NCBI GenBank assembly: GCA_029747015.1
Contig: JAKOGI010000814.1
Span: forward strand, 292,001 to 356,000
Reading direction: 5' to 3'
DNA length: 64,000 bases
From: Carnegiea gigantea
Lineage: Eukaryota; Streptophyta; Magnoliopsida; Caryophyllales; Cactaceae
Shown here: positions 47,332 through 59,200 of the stretch, one piece after another
Position numbering within the stretch: position 1 is the stretch's first letter
Layout of the letters: every line of letters starts with the position of its first letter
Notes under the pieces: generated by a model
Told to the model about the DNA's origin: nothing
Database searches by the model: none
Seen by the model: only the letters and a program-made list of their open reading frames with translations
Translations under genes and position numbers: made by a program

Positions 47332-48948
47332 GTTAGTATTTATTTTATGCCACTTCTCAAAACAAAAGATGTTATTTTACACCATGTTTTCTTCTAAATA
47401 AACGTAACAATTTTGTAGATGAGAATAGTGATTTTATTTCTCTTTCGAGGTTGATGAGGGCTCAAACGATTGCAAAAGGAGGACAAACTTTTTCCAATCG
47501 ACGGAAATTGGCATCACTGGATAGAATCATATATCTAATAATATTTGGCACTCACACTCCATTAATATATTTGGTTAAGTTATTTAGAATATACTTATTT
47601 GCAATAGATATACCCCTATTGACTTATTTCAATTGATCGGGGCACTTTATATTATTCATGTTATTAGTATTTGCTAACACAATTATCTTGCATAGGTCAT
47701 TCAAGATCCACATGCTATAGGAAGTATGACTGCGCTTCTTCAAATGATGGAAGCAGGAGCAGGACCTACCAACATTATTAACATAATGTTCTTTCTGCAT
47801 CAATGCGCCTCAAAATCTGGAATACATTATTCATGTTATGATTATTAACTTCTTTGTTCTACAATTGGGCTAAGGTTTAAATAATAGTAGCATACCTACT
47901 AGATTAATTGGAGTGTATTGTATCCATTAACTCATTATTTTACTTGCATAGATCAATGAAATTCCAGAGACTAAAGAATACATGTTTACCCATCTTGATT
48001 AGATCATAGGAGGAGGATCAAGGGGACAAAGTTAGCATACTGAACTCTATGTTTAACTTCTTGGGTTTGAACTTCATTAACTCCTTGTTTTGTTGTTTAT
48101 TCTTTATTATTATTATTTATTTGGATGAGGTTTGCATCTTTCCTATTGGGTTTTCACTTGCTATGTTTGATTTTGTAAGATACACTTGTCATTTTTTATG
48201 CTTGAGACTAGTGGCTTTTCAATTGTCCAGTTTTTTTTTTTTTTTTTTTGGGATGAGTTTTATGCTTCCCTTTTTATAATTTTTCTTTTGTCCTAGTTTC
48301 ACTTTTGGCTATATGAAACCATCAATGCAAGGTACTTATGCTAGTTTAAAAACTACCATTTTGAAAACACACACAATGTGTGCAAGATTAAATTAAGTAT
48401 ATTTCATCCTATTTCGAAATATGACTGACCTATATTTTATCCGCCTGCATGCTAGAATAGCCAGATATATTAAGAATCAATTCCCCTATTAATATTCAGC
48501 ATCACGTGCACAACATATTCATTAGGTCAACTTATTAATAGTACTATATTTATATCACATTCAATAAATAAGAGAATTTAAAAAATGTGTAAGAATAAAG
48601 AACTACATATTATGAAAACGTGAAACATACAATGTAAGAAATTATAAATTCAATGAGAATTATGACATGTTAACATTAAATGCAATGAAAAAACTGATTA
48701 GACTGCTTACAACCCTCAGCACCGTACACCTCACAAACATAAATGACCACAAAGAGTATAAGATCAAAGCCTAAATATGAAATAACATGCATAGTAAAAA
48801 TATAATTAAAAATATAAAAATAAAATAAAAATGGGGATGGAGAGAGAGAACCATAAATTCAATATATTACGATGGGGTCCTCCATGTTAGGGTCTTCTTA
48901 GCGTACAATCGACATATCAATAGTCGATTGAACGACCATTTGATTCCC
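47332..48948. other. Downstream flank of the FAR1-type pseudogene
   Basis: Exon-like pieces after possible acceptors (near 47419, 47697 and 47952) are short and do not join in an open frame. A T-run lies at 48231-48250. Otherwise AT-rich and featureless. Confidence 0.4.
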
Positions 48949-49175
48949 TTACTGATTGACTCTGTAAAATAATTCATTTGGGCTATTGTTGACATAACCT
49001 TGGGAGTGGTTACACTCTTCTTTAAAAATTTTTCGAATGGCTGAAAACCAGTTCAATTGCGATAAAGTACTTGCTATAACATCTCGACCAAGCAATGGAT
49101 TTTCAATAATATTGCGTATAAAAAACCTAATTTCTATTAAGTCACGAACATGTTGCTTTCTCTTCTCTGTTGCTA
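48949..49175 (-). pseudogene. Possible exon of unknown function
   Basis: The minus strand is open for about 74 codons ending in TAA at 48949-48951. Its composition looks coding: charged and hydrophobic residues alternate, with KRKQHVRDLIEIRF near the start and LLGRDVIASTLSQLNWFSAI in the middle. A plausible acceptor (aatag) precedes it on the minus strand. I do not recognise the family. There is no start codon and no partner exon was found. Confidence 0.3.
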
Positions 49176-49789
49176 TTACAGATTACCACTATAAAATATA
49201 CAATATCTGACGTGTTGTGCTTATGGCAATCAATTCTTTAATCACTAACTATTAGTTAATCTTTATGTTTTTATTTATACTCCTACTTTTGCCAGCTAAA
49301 TCTAATCATTTATCCCACTCCCAACCCCACTCACTCCCTATGTGTAACCTCTTCTGCCACTTATTATAAAAATTAATAACAAAACAAATATTTCAGAACC
49401 CACCCAAAACGTGGTTGCGTGTATCAGGAGACCGATATTATAGGATTGTTGATGGGCCAAAGATCAGAGGACATAGGAAGTAATTTTCTTTACTTGAAAA
49501 ATGAAACAACACGTCCCAACAAACTGTGGTGTAAGAGTCAGACGTGCTGTACATTAATGAGTGACAGATGGAGGCCATGCCACAGCATATATTTAGCACC
49601 ATTAATTCTTCGTACATTACACAATTATTTTTCCTTTAAACTATTACACTTATTAAAATTTCATCCACTTAAAAAAAAAAAGAAATCTTACTTTTTGAAT
49701 ACTTTTCGAAGTTTTATTCTACAAAAAAAAAAATTTATTTTTTGTAAGTAATTATTTTCAAAAGTTTAGAGAGCATATGGCAACCAAAT

Positions 49790-50100
49790 ATTTTCTCCAA
49801 TTTTTGTGGGAAAATAGTTATTTTTATAAATGAAGAAAAAATAAGTCAATAGAAATCTTTTCCCTAATTTTTTCAGCAAATAAATGTTTTACAAATTAAG
49901 AAAAATTCAATAAAAATATATTCCTTATTTTTTGGAAAATAAAATTATTGTAAACTAAGGGAATATAAATCAATCACAATATTTTTCCTAATTTTTTAGT
50001 CAAAAATAAATAATTTTCAATTAAAAATTATAAATAAAATATTTTCTTTTTTTCAACACAAAATACATATTATTATAAATTAAGAAAATATAATGAAATC
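49790..50100. repeat. Degenerate AT-rich tandem repeat, period about 62 bp
   Basis: Units start with variants of ttccctaattttttc at about 49860, 49920, 49982 and 50042. Each is followed by aaaataaat and a ttgtaaattaagaaaat-like segment. Confidence 0.55.
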
Positions 50101-50253
50101 TTCTAAAACTAATATGCACATTTAGTCCCTTTTACAATCTATTTTTAAATCACATCCTAATATTTGTTTTAAATACAATATGGACCCTAATGATGTGGCA
50201 ATATTTTTTTAAAAAACTAAAATCATTTATCTATTTGGCAAATGCCACATAGG

Positions 50254-50280
50254 AACAAGACACTTAAAAAGTGTCTTGTT
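50254..50280. repeat. Perfect 12-bp inverted repeat with 3-bp loop
   Basis: Arm aacaagacactt, spacer aaa, arm aagtgtcttgtt. The following acaagacatttatcattttt matches the terminal sequence of the MITE at 40731-41121, so this marks a second, incomplete member of that family. Confidence 0.8.
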
Positions 50281-50872
50281 ACAAGACATTTATCATTTTT
50301 GTACATGAAAATGGGCATTTTTTTTTTTTTTTTGGTTGCTTTTCATCTCACGTTGCATAATAATTGGAGAAGTGGGGAACATGGCTATTGTCAAAGTAAC
50401 TTTCCTAGCCTTTTTACCCTGCTTTGACTTTGTCTATGTTGAGGGTATCATACACTTAATTGCAAAGGTAAGTTGATCATTATCAATGCAAGCTTATGAA
50501 TGTAGGAATGGGTTTTATTTGATTGTATGAAACTAACAATTATATGTGGCTTCCAACTTCATCACTTGCGAGATGTCTCTAGGCTCAATTGAATTTGATA
50601 AATCCTCTTTTTTTTTTTTTTAGTTGACATTATTGGGCTATAACATATACATCAGTGCAACAGATCTAAGTGGTGATCAAAGCTGCCTCTTAATGTGGCT
50701 TTCCCTTTTTTTGACAATTTTAGTAATTTTCCTTTTATAAGAAAATAGACTTTATATTGTCACTTATTTTGAATTTTGCAATAGCTTTCTGCTCTCCTGG
50801 ATTTTTTTTTCTAAGAACATTTAATTTTTGATAGTTTGACCATTCTTTTATAAGAGGATAATGTTAGACTTA

Positions 50873-51137
50873 GGGCTATTCTTTTCGTAGGTAAATTGGG
50901 GTGGGTAAAAGGAGGAAGTAGGTTGAGGTAAGTTGACATAGGTTGAGATGAGTTGAGGTAGGTTGAAGTGGGTTGAAGTGAGTTGAATTTTTTTAAGTGA
51001 TAAATTGAACTTGGTTAAAATAGTGGAAGTGAGTTGAAGTAGGTTGAAGTGGGTTGAAGTGGGTTGAAGTAGGTTGAAGTGGGTTGAAGTATGTTGATAT
51101 TGGTATTTTAAAATTGACCCACGAAAAGAACAGGGCC
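50873..51137. mobile_element. Tourist-like (PIF/Harbinger) MITE, 265 bp
   Basis: Ends gggctattcttttcgtaggt and acccacgaaaagaacagggc are inverted repeats of the same family as the intronic element at 19995-22307. The flanks are tta (50870-50872) and ttg (51138-51140), a 2/3 match to the expected TTA duplication. The interior is tandem gttgaagtgg/gttgaggtag units. No coding capacity. Confidence 0.7.
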
Positions 51138-51757
51138 TTGCAAGTACTATTTTCAACATTGTAAAATTTGTTAAAAAAATCAAAAATCACATTCAACAGT
51201 GCTGAAAACGGGTTTGGGTTCAAGTTCGGGTATGGGTAGGGTACAAGTATACCCATCCCCATTCCCGAACCCACCCCATAGCCATGTCTGGTTTTCTTTT
51301 TAAACTTTTTTAGCCTTATTTTCTTAGCTTGAATCTTTTAGAATGCTCATATCAACAATGTTATTAATGTTACAAGATGAAATTGTTACTTGGCAATTCT
51401 AAAATTGAAAGTATACCAAGAATTCATAGCATCAAAGGCTACTGAACTAATTTAAGATATTAAAAGAAAAACGCATGAATTGTAGAAATAGTTACACTAA
51501 TGAATTATTGAGGCACCACAAAAATAATTTATGTATTCTTTATTTAGTTTTGAAACTTTAAAAATTAAACGTAAATGAACCCGAGGGATATTGTTTTTTA
51601 TAATCTGTATGTACCTGAGTAAAACTCAAAATACCCAATGGGTATAAGTAGAGTATGAATTTTTAAAATTCGATGGGTATGGGTATAAATATGAGTATGA
51701 TTTTAAGAAACAGGTATGAGTGTGGATATGACTCTACCCACCCCATGCCCATCCCTA

Positions 51758-52995
51758 CTTTCTACCCCCCTAGATTCCATCACCATCCACCATCAATAAG
51801 CATCAAACGACTCTAATTCATCCGTCCATTGCCACATATCATTCCCTTCATCTTCTCCATCTTTCCGCTTTATTTGTGGTACCGTCTCTGCCTCTTTCGC
51901 CATCACCACTTTCATCTGTGGCCCACCATTAATGGATTAAATCTTTCACGAATACTTAACCGAATGTACTTGTTTTTGGTTAAATCTTGGTCATTCAAGC
52001 AAGATTTTGAAGGAGCCAGATCGTTTAGATTCATGTGACAAAGAATCTGCAGTAATTACCCATATTTTGTGCGAGTGAGAGGTTAGATAGGGCCCAAAAT
52101 TTGTGTATAAATGGGGCTGAAATGGGATGTGAAAAGGAGGAATTTTATGAGTTTTTGTCAATTATGTTGCAAGCTTTTCAATTCTAACTGTTGGGCTTTC
52201 AAATTTCACAAAATTTCGTTCAAATTTCTGGGTGTAATTTTCTGATTTAAGTTGCAATCGAATTCCTGAGTTCCTTTCCATTGCTGGTTTAAGGGCTTCG
52301 ATAGTTGAAGCACTAAAATGGCAAGTTTTTTTTTCTTTTAACCTTGTGCTTTTGCTCAGATTTTGGGTCATTTGGTTGAGTAGTTAGTCCATTGACTCCT
52401 ATATTTTTGTTTTCTCACACTTTGTTTCATTCAATTTCCATGTTGCCCTGTTTCAGTTTGCATCAGGTTTTGCTCTTATTATTTTTTGCTTAATTTAACT
52501 GAATTTTTCTTTCCTAGCTTGCTTCGTGGTTTCTTCGCAGACGACTCCCAACCCCCTTTTTCTTTGTTCTTTTCCTTATTCTATTTCCAGCTTTTAAGTA
52601 TCAGACCCACCACCTTTCTATTTTATTTTATCATTGTTTTTCTTTATTTGTCAAATCACTTTTTTTGGTTGCAAACCATGCATATGGTATTGAGTCTTTA
52701 GTTTGGCGTGTATTGTTTGAATAGTGTCTTTGACTCCTTTGGTTGCACTAAAAGACAAAGATAGGTCAGGCAAGGTTGTGTAGTTTTATTTTATTTTATC
52801 TTGCTTTTGTATATAACTCACTTGTCATTGTTAATTCAATTTAATTTAATTAGTATTTTGTTGATGTTAAGTTAGCCAATGAATCTTAGTAGTTTTTTTT
52901 CCCTTTGACAATATTGTCCTATAGGAAATACCTGTATTCGCTAGATTATACTATAAGTTGATACTGTACGCTTGCGGTAACTTTTTATATTAACA
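51758..52995 (+). mobile_element. 5' LTR, part B
   Basis: This continues the LTR from the point where part A stops. It aligns with 3' LTR sequence from about 63175 onward (for example ggtaccgtctc, gtggcccaccat, tttggttaaatcttgg). It ends tattaaca just before the primer-binding site. Parts A and B together give about 1.58 kb. Small open frames within it are not genes. Confidence 0.85.
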
Positions 52996-52998
52996 AGT

Positions 52999-53022
52999 TT
53001 TTTTCGCTGTTACTGAGGATGG
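52999..53022 (+). other. Degraded primer-binding site and leader start
   Basis: ttttttcgctgttactgagg corresponds to the tttttggcgccgttg-cgggga leader of Athila/OTA elements (tRNA-Asp type by family knowledge). A better-preserved copy of the same leader is found out of place at 60241. Confidence 0.65.
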
Positions 53023-53736
53023 TGAATATTTAATTGACCACTTCCTGCTTTACTATTTTAGTTTATATTTGAGTCTTTTATTAGTTTTGTGATTTGTTTT
53101 ATTTTTATTTGAGTAGTTGTATTTAGGTCATTTTTTTGGTTATTTATTTTCTTTGTGTAACAAAAAACCAAAAATATGATTGTGGCTGAGGGCTTGCATG
53201 ACTGTTTGGGTTAGGGAGTCTAAAAGAAGAAGACTCACTAAGATCGAATCTAAACCTAAACTTGAACTAGAAAAAATGGTTGGACAAGATTGGAATGAAA
53301 GAGTTTTGAATGAGATCTATGTTTTAATCTTCCCGCCTTAGGTGCTAAGTTAACCTTAAACTGGAACCACATTACATTCAAATGCTTCCAAAATTCACAG
53401 GATTTGAAGATGCTTATTTATTTCTTAGTGAATTTGAAGAAGTATGTAATATGATAGGTTTTCATAATGTACAAATTGATGTGGTTAAACCGAGATTCGT
53501 TCCTTTCATTTTAAAAGATAATGTCAAAAGATGGATGCGTAGTGTGCCTGCTAACTCTATTTCTAATTGGAATGATTTCATTAAGGTTTTCTTGCAAAGA
53601 TATTTCCCTAATGATAAAACTGTTAAATTAAGGAATGAAATTAATCAATTCAGTTTGATAAGGAACCTTTTTGGAGGTACATGGAAAGATTCAAGAACTT
53701 GTTTGCCCAATTTCCTGCCATGGTCTAGAATAGTGG

Positions 53737-54408
53737 TAGGGGTGGCAATGGATCGGGTTCGAGTCAGGTAAACCATCACACGCATCTATCACCTCCTTTA
53801 ATATGCTTTATCCAATCCGTTTATCATTCGTAAAAATCTAATCCAATACATTCATCCACCATCCGTGGGTGAAAACGGGTGGATCGAGTTATAAACGGGT
53901 AATGAAAGTTTACATATAATATGTTAGCAAATTGATATAAAACAGTAAGTTTTGTCTCTTGTTTTGTGGGTCTCTTGGAATCAGCCTCTCAACGGGCAGT
54001 CATGCCGGTTGAGTTAAGGTTGCCTACATCTGGATCTCTCCAGACCTCGTGAAAGCGGGACTCACACTGGGAGGTGTTATTTTAGGTATAAGGAATGAAT
54101 AAATGTCATATTCATCATATCAATTTTGATGAAAATTAGAATTAACAATATAATTGCCCAAATAATGAGTAAAATTTAAAGAACAAAAATAAAAAGTGAA
54201 CTAATTGCAAATAGGTGATAAATAAGTGGATGACTAAGCAGGTGATGGATCGAGTGGTAGGTCAGATATAGCATCACCCGGATCCAATCCAATCTGTCAA
54301 AACATCATCCATCATCCATCCATCTTCCATATAATACGGGTTTTCACCCTCGTTTTCAGATCAGGTGGAATGGATATCCATCGGGTGCCGGTAAAATTGC
54401 TACCCCTA
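53737..54408. mobile_element. hAT-type MITE, 672 bp, inserted in gag
   Basis: Ends taggggtggcaat and attgctacccct-a are inverted repeats of the common plant hAT type. The flanks are aatagtgg (53729-53736) and aacagtgg (54409-54416), a 7/8 match for the 8-bp hAT duplication. Removing the element restores the gag sense across the junction. Sub-terminal atcgggttcg and cacccgga/cgggtg words are typical. No transposase. Confidence 0.85.
53966..54086 (+). mobile_element. Au-like SINE segment inside the hAT MITE
   Basis: tcttggaatcagcctctcaa, then gttaaggttgcctacatctg, ctccagacctc and gggactcacactggg follow the order of the 3' half of the plant Au SINE family (gaaacagcctctc, gtaaggtctgcgtac, ccccagacccc, gggattacactggg). 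The usual tRNA-related head is weak or missing. No target duplication defined. Confidence 0.6.
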
Positions 54409-55125
54409 AACAGTGGCGTCTTTGTCAAATTGTATGAGGGTTTAGGCCAACAAACTAGGATTGTCTAGAGTCTATGTGTCAAGGTAGATTCTTATCCAAG
54501 AATTCTACTGCAGCGTAGGAATTCTTAGAAAACTTAGCTGAAAAGACAATGCAATAGGAGACCACTAGAGATGATAGTCTGAGTTCTATAATCACTAGTG
54601 CCAAGGGGGGTATGCATATAGTGTCAATCTTAAGCCACATAGAGTCTAGGTTTGCAGCTTTAGAAACTAGTTAAAGGGGTTGACTATTTAACAACCTCAG
54701 ATCTTCCAAAGTACTTCCATGACGTATTTTCACTGTCAATCCCTAGACCATACCTTAACTAGTTGCCCCTACTATGCTCACCTGTTATTAACTGGAACTG
54801 AGCAAGTGAGCATGACCTACCAAAGGCCATGAAATGACCCTTTCGCACCGAATTACAATCCACGGTGGTAAAATCACCCAATTTTTCCTAGAGTCAAGGT
54901 CAGAACTTAGAAGGACCTAGCACACAGACTAGAATGTTTCCTGGAAACACTTCTCTTCAATCCTACCAAGCGCCTAGGCTACCTCCTGCCTCTATTACCC
55001 ACACACAATCACCTGCTTACTATAATGAGATTGATAAAAGATTTAACCATCCAAAAAGATCACATAATAGCTTACAGAAGATAATGAGAGCAATGGCAGA
55101 ACAATTGTCTCAGCTAGTCACTACC

Positions 55126-57455
55126 TGTAACACCCCCAGATTTCTAATTCATTATTAAACACCATTATTAACGAAAATGCAGCGGCAACCTAAACGGGGT
55201 GTTACCGCCGTATTTCCTTCTTGAAAACACTAGGCTGGATATCAAGTCTAACAATTAATACCAATTCTTTGCAAAAAGTCAACCTTACAGTGTTTAAAAC
55301 TTTAACATCACAAATTAAATCAACTATTATCTATTACAACTTCTATCATTCATTTCATTCATATTACGCATTCGAATCTCGCCCTACTTTCGAGTCCCTA
55401 GTCCCAAGCATAGGTAGATCACCTAAAAATAAAACATTTTATAACAGTGAGATAAACTCAGTAACAAGCACCCCTAACAGTCAAACACGCACACAAATTC
55501 ATTTTTGAAAACATTTGAGGGAAGGGGCAACGATACGTCTTCCAAGCACACAACTCATTATCACAATCTTCCTTAATCATCACTTTTAAAATCATAATTC
55601 CACAATTTAATTCAAACTGCATCTGTTCCAGTGAACGTTTGCATCTGTTCCAGTGAACGTTTGGGTGAACGACCCCAATGGGTCTCATGGCTTGCGCTCT
55701 GACATAGCGCAGCCGCTTAACTCATTCCTGGCCTACCGCTTCTCAGGCGGTTACCGCTTATCTTTTCCTGACCTACCACCATTATAGATGGTTACCGATA
55801 GTCGTGGCCCACATCTCAACCGAGCACGTGGCCGCTCACATGCATGCACTTGTTACCCGGGAAAGGCAATGGCCTTCAATCAATCCAAATCTCTTTAACT
55901 CACCCCATTCAGTTCTCTTTTTAATTAATGAGCCCTTACCTATTATCGGAAGTAAACTTAGCAAATTCAGTTCATTCATACTCAAACACCTTCCCACACA
56001 AAACTCGCAATAGAAATCTTCCAAGCACAATCGAAATAAATTTCAACTCTCATGACATGGTAAGTTTCAACTTTCAGACATAACACAACATACAATTTTC
56101 ATCATGCAGTCACTTTCATTTCATACACTAGTGTTCCTTCAGTTTTGAAAAGAAATGCCAGAAATTCTCACTCGAGTTCCAAAACATTCATGGTTTCAAC
56201 AACGCAGAGGAAGGGTTAGGGCATGATTGTTACCTAGACACAGTATAATTTACGGGCTCGGTTGCTTAAGCAAGTTCACTGCTCTGCACTTGGCCCACAC
56301 ACACCCCACAGTTAGTCCATGCTCACTATAGGGCATCCCTGGCCCTCCCACAAATTTATAAAAAGATTTCTAGATTTTTAATTCATCCAAACCTTAACCC
56401 TGGTTAAGGTTCAGGCTGGCCAGTTTCTGAGTTTAACTTCCAGAAGCTATAACTTTGGTTCCCGATATCCAATTCTAGTGGTCTAAGTCAATCCCGAATT
56501 CGTAAGTCGTCCCCTACACTTTCTTTGTTCGGGGTTTGGCTCGGTTCTGTCCCGAACTAGGTCATACTTTCAGTTATTTCAGAACTGTCAGTGACTGTTT
56601 TCCCATGACAGTCCCTTGAATAATTTATTGCATTGTGGGATATGCTACTCGTAACGGTCCGATTCCAAAACAGGAATTTTCATACATCCAGAAATTCACC
56701 CTCAATAAATTTCATAATTTTTAGCAACCAAATTTGACCTAGGGAATTTTTCCAAGTCTGTGGTTGCAACAGTCCTAGTTTCAGCTTCCCAGTTTCTGCC
56801 CAGGTTTTTTAACCTCAATACCAAAATTCATAACGTTTCCTCCAGACCTCCAAAAATTGACTTCTTCCCCAACTTGGAAAGATAATTTTGTGTACTAAAA
56901 CTTTTATGTTTAAAGATCTCACCAGTTCAAACATTAACTAGTCCAAAAACTTCAAAAACCAAAACCTACACCAACAGTCTTGATTTTTATAGTGTTCAGT
57001 ATTTCAGCCCTAAGGTCCTTAATTTAACTCCGATTCACTTGATTCAAAAACCCACGTAATTTTCACATTCCAATCCATCCACCATAAAAATTTCAGAATT
57101 TTTGAACGACTAGATTAATTTCCACGAATTTTCGAAGTCAGGGTAAAATAGGGATGAATCTGAGTATTTTTCTCATCCCTCTTATGCACAGTTTTTGCCT
57201 AGTTTTGGTGCACCAAAAAATCCATTCTCAATAACATCATTAAACCCTTACCCAGACCCGATCATGCCAAAATAAACCACTTTTACCGAGACTAAAAATA
57301 AAACGACATTAAATCATCGTTATGAATTACCTTGAGTCGAAACCTGGGTTAGTTTAATGGGGTTTCCGCCTTTGCTCAAGGAGGATGGCCGTGGGGAGAG
57401 GTAGTGGCGGCACGGCGGCAGCGGCATGGTGTGGTGGTCTGTGGTAGTGAGGGAG

Positions 57456-57498
<43 letters not shown>

Positions 57499-57869
57499 GG
57501 GTTTTGGGTTTGGGGGGGTGTGCATGAACAATAAAGGGGGGTAGCTTTCAAATTTTTCTTTTTTTTCCTTTGTGTGTGGGAGACGGCTGAAGGGGGGAAG
57601 ATAAGGTAGGGTTTCCTCCTTTTTTTTTTGAATAATAATAATGATAAGATAATAATAATAATAATAATAACATAATAATAGTAACAATGGATTTTTATAG
57701 AAAAGGAATCAAAGGGAAAAATTTGGGGATTTCAAAACTTCCAAAAATGTTAAAAGAAAGAAAATTTCTTTTTATTAGAAAATTCCACGAGGACTCATTT
57801 GGCATTGACTTGGGTCTAAGTAGGTCCAACTGGACATAATTTCCCAAATCGAACTTATGGGGTTTTACA
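55126..57869 (-). mobile_element. Chromovirus solo LTR, 2744 bp, inserted in gag
   Basis: On the minus strand it starts tgtaaaacccc and ends gggggtgttaca. It is flanked by a perfect 5-bp target duplication, ctacc (55121-55125 and 57870-57874). The coding sense of gag continues across it. Its minus-strand right end matches the LTR at 5792-8035 (ccagcct, caagaaggaaatacggcggt, taacaccccg), so it belongs to the same or a sister family. It contains a GA-run (about 57459-57494) and AAT triplets (57640-57680). A 22-bp direct repeat (atctgttccagtgaacgttt plus 2 bp) lies at 55621-55664. Open frames here are not genes. Confidence 0.92.
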
Positions 57870-58339
57870 CTACCAATAGGAAAAAGGGAACATTTCCTAA
57901 CCAGACAGAGCCTAACCCGAACACAGATCCATCATCAATGCACCCACTAGTCTATGATAATGTGAAAAGAGGTAATGCAATATGCCACTGATTGCACCCC
58001 AGTTGATTATTCCTTTTTCCACTAACTAACTTAGTTGGCCCTAAGGAAACTAAGCAAGATGAGTCTAAGAAGGGAGATGATACAACCTTCGACTATTGAA
58101 TGGGTTCATAAATAGACTACACCCTTTCCGAATAGGCTAAGGAACAAGAAAGATCAGAACCATGTCGATAAGATTAGAGAGACTTTCTCTCAAGTCAAAA
58201 TCAGTATACCCCTTCTAGATGTCATCCAACATATACCCCCTTATGCTAAATTCTTGAAAGGGGTGTGTACCACTAAGAGAACGACTAATATCCCAAAGAA
58301 GGCCTTCTTAACCTCTAATGTGAGCACTATTATCTCACA

Positions 58340-58760
58340 CCAGATCCTAGCTAATTAAGTCTAAAGACCCTGGTTGCCCTACCATCTCCATAGTCATAGG
58401 GGTTCAGATTATCCATAGTGCATCGATCTAGAGGCAAGTGGCAATTTGCTTTCATACTTAGTGTATAAGAAGCTAGGATTATAAGAGTTAAAACCCGCTG
58501 GAACGATCCTCCAGTTAGTTGATTGCTCCACTAGAACACCTAGGGGTGTAATTAAGGATGTCTTGGTTAAAGCGGGTGAGTTTACATTCCACATTGATTT
58601 TGTTGTTCTGAAAACTACATTTGTTGCTAATGTTGAGGCCCAAACACCTGTCATTCTTAGTCTACCATTCCTAGCTACTTCAAATGTTTGATGAATTGCA
58701 GGAATGGTATGAAGAAGGTGTCTTCCGAAAACATGACAGCTAATTTGAATATTTTCAATT
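58340..58760 (+). pseudogene. OTA element aspartic protease, broken
   Basis: The active-site region at 58424 reads DLEASGNLLSYLVYKKLGL, where family members have DLGASVNLLPY; the essential Gly is replaced by Glu. The conserved VILSLPFLATSN block near 58648-58680 corresponds to the usual VILGRPFLATSN. A stop follows KKLGL. Typical of non-chromodomain gypsy elements. Confidence 0.8.
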
Positions 58761-59200
58761 TGCAAAGATAACCTGCTATTTTTGATGAGATTAACAGTAT
58801 TGATTTGCTAGATGTGTATGCTTGTGATGACTCATGTGCTGAGGGTTTGCTTGAAAATGATCTTTATGAAGAAATTGATTCCCTCTCCTCTAATTCTTCT
58901 GACTCCCCTTCTTTTGTTACACATCCTGCCGATCCCACATTAGGATTGAAATCTTTACCTGATTCCCTTTAGTATTTTTAGGTCATAATGAGATTTTTCT
59001 TATGATTATTGCATCTGACCTGAATGAAGACCAAGAGGATAAATTGTTGAAAGTACTTGGGGAAAACACAGAGGCCATATAACAGACCTTAGGTAACATA
59101 AAAGGTATTACCCTTTCATTGTGCAACACAGAATTCATCTTGAAGAAAATGCTAAATCTTATAGAAACCACCAAAGACATCTAAACCCCACCCCGTAAGA
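58761..59200 (+). other. Protease-RT linker region of the OTA element
   Basis: This has an acidic, Ser-rich coding character on the plus strand (for example LDVYACDDSC near 58809) with scattered stops. It is the position of the variable linker between protease and RT. Confidence 0.45.

Larger units (their letters stand above)
37613..51757. mobile_element. 14.1-kb block inserted in the 5' LTR, with hAT-like ends
   Basis: The left end reads tagagacggg and the right end cccatcccta, inverted with 8 of 10 matches. The flanks are ctttccaa (37605-37612) and ctttctac (51758-51765), where the unbroken 3' LTR has ctttctat once, so the 8-mer has been duplicated. This is what hAT insertion produces. Sub-terminal acccgaaccc and gggtatggg words are common in plant hAT elements. 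No transposase is recognisable. Contents include a broken FAR1-type gene and MITEs. It may be one large element, or a composite of several insertions that began with one hAT. Confidence 0.5.
53382..58000 (+). pseudogene. OTA element gag, interrupted twice
   Basis: The N-terminal gag core is open at 53382-53736, with MLPKFTGFEDAYLFLSEFEE, a DNVKRWMRSVPANSISNW block at about residues 47-64 and FLQRYFPNDKT, the retrotransposon gag signature. A hAT MITE then interrupts it at 53737-54408. The coding sense resumes at 54417 with QWRLCQIVYEGL spanning the insertion point if the MITE is ignored. The C-terminal part (54934-55125, ending MAEQLSQLVT) is cut by a solo LTR at 55126-57869 and resumes at 57875 with a Pro/Asn-rich tail. 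Several stops (for example near 54462, 54510 and 54676) are independent of the insertions. Confidence 0.8.

Noticed and set aside
51180..51300. A separate hAT element with cgggtatggg / cccgaaccca words
   Set aside because: The words are suggestive, but the two ends could not be paired and no 8-bp duplication was found; it may be sub-terminal sequence of the larger block.
55804..56013. Small frames within the solo LTR at 55126-57869
   Set aside because: They lie inside an LTR on the opposite strand to its transcription and have no domain content.
58409..58765. 118-aa minus-strand frame
   Set aside because: It overlaps the gypsy protease on the plus strand, whose conserved motifs explain the open frame.
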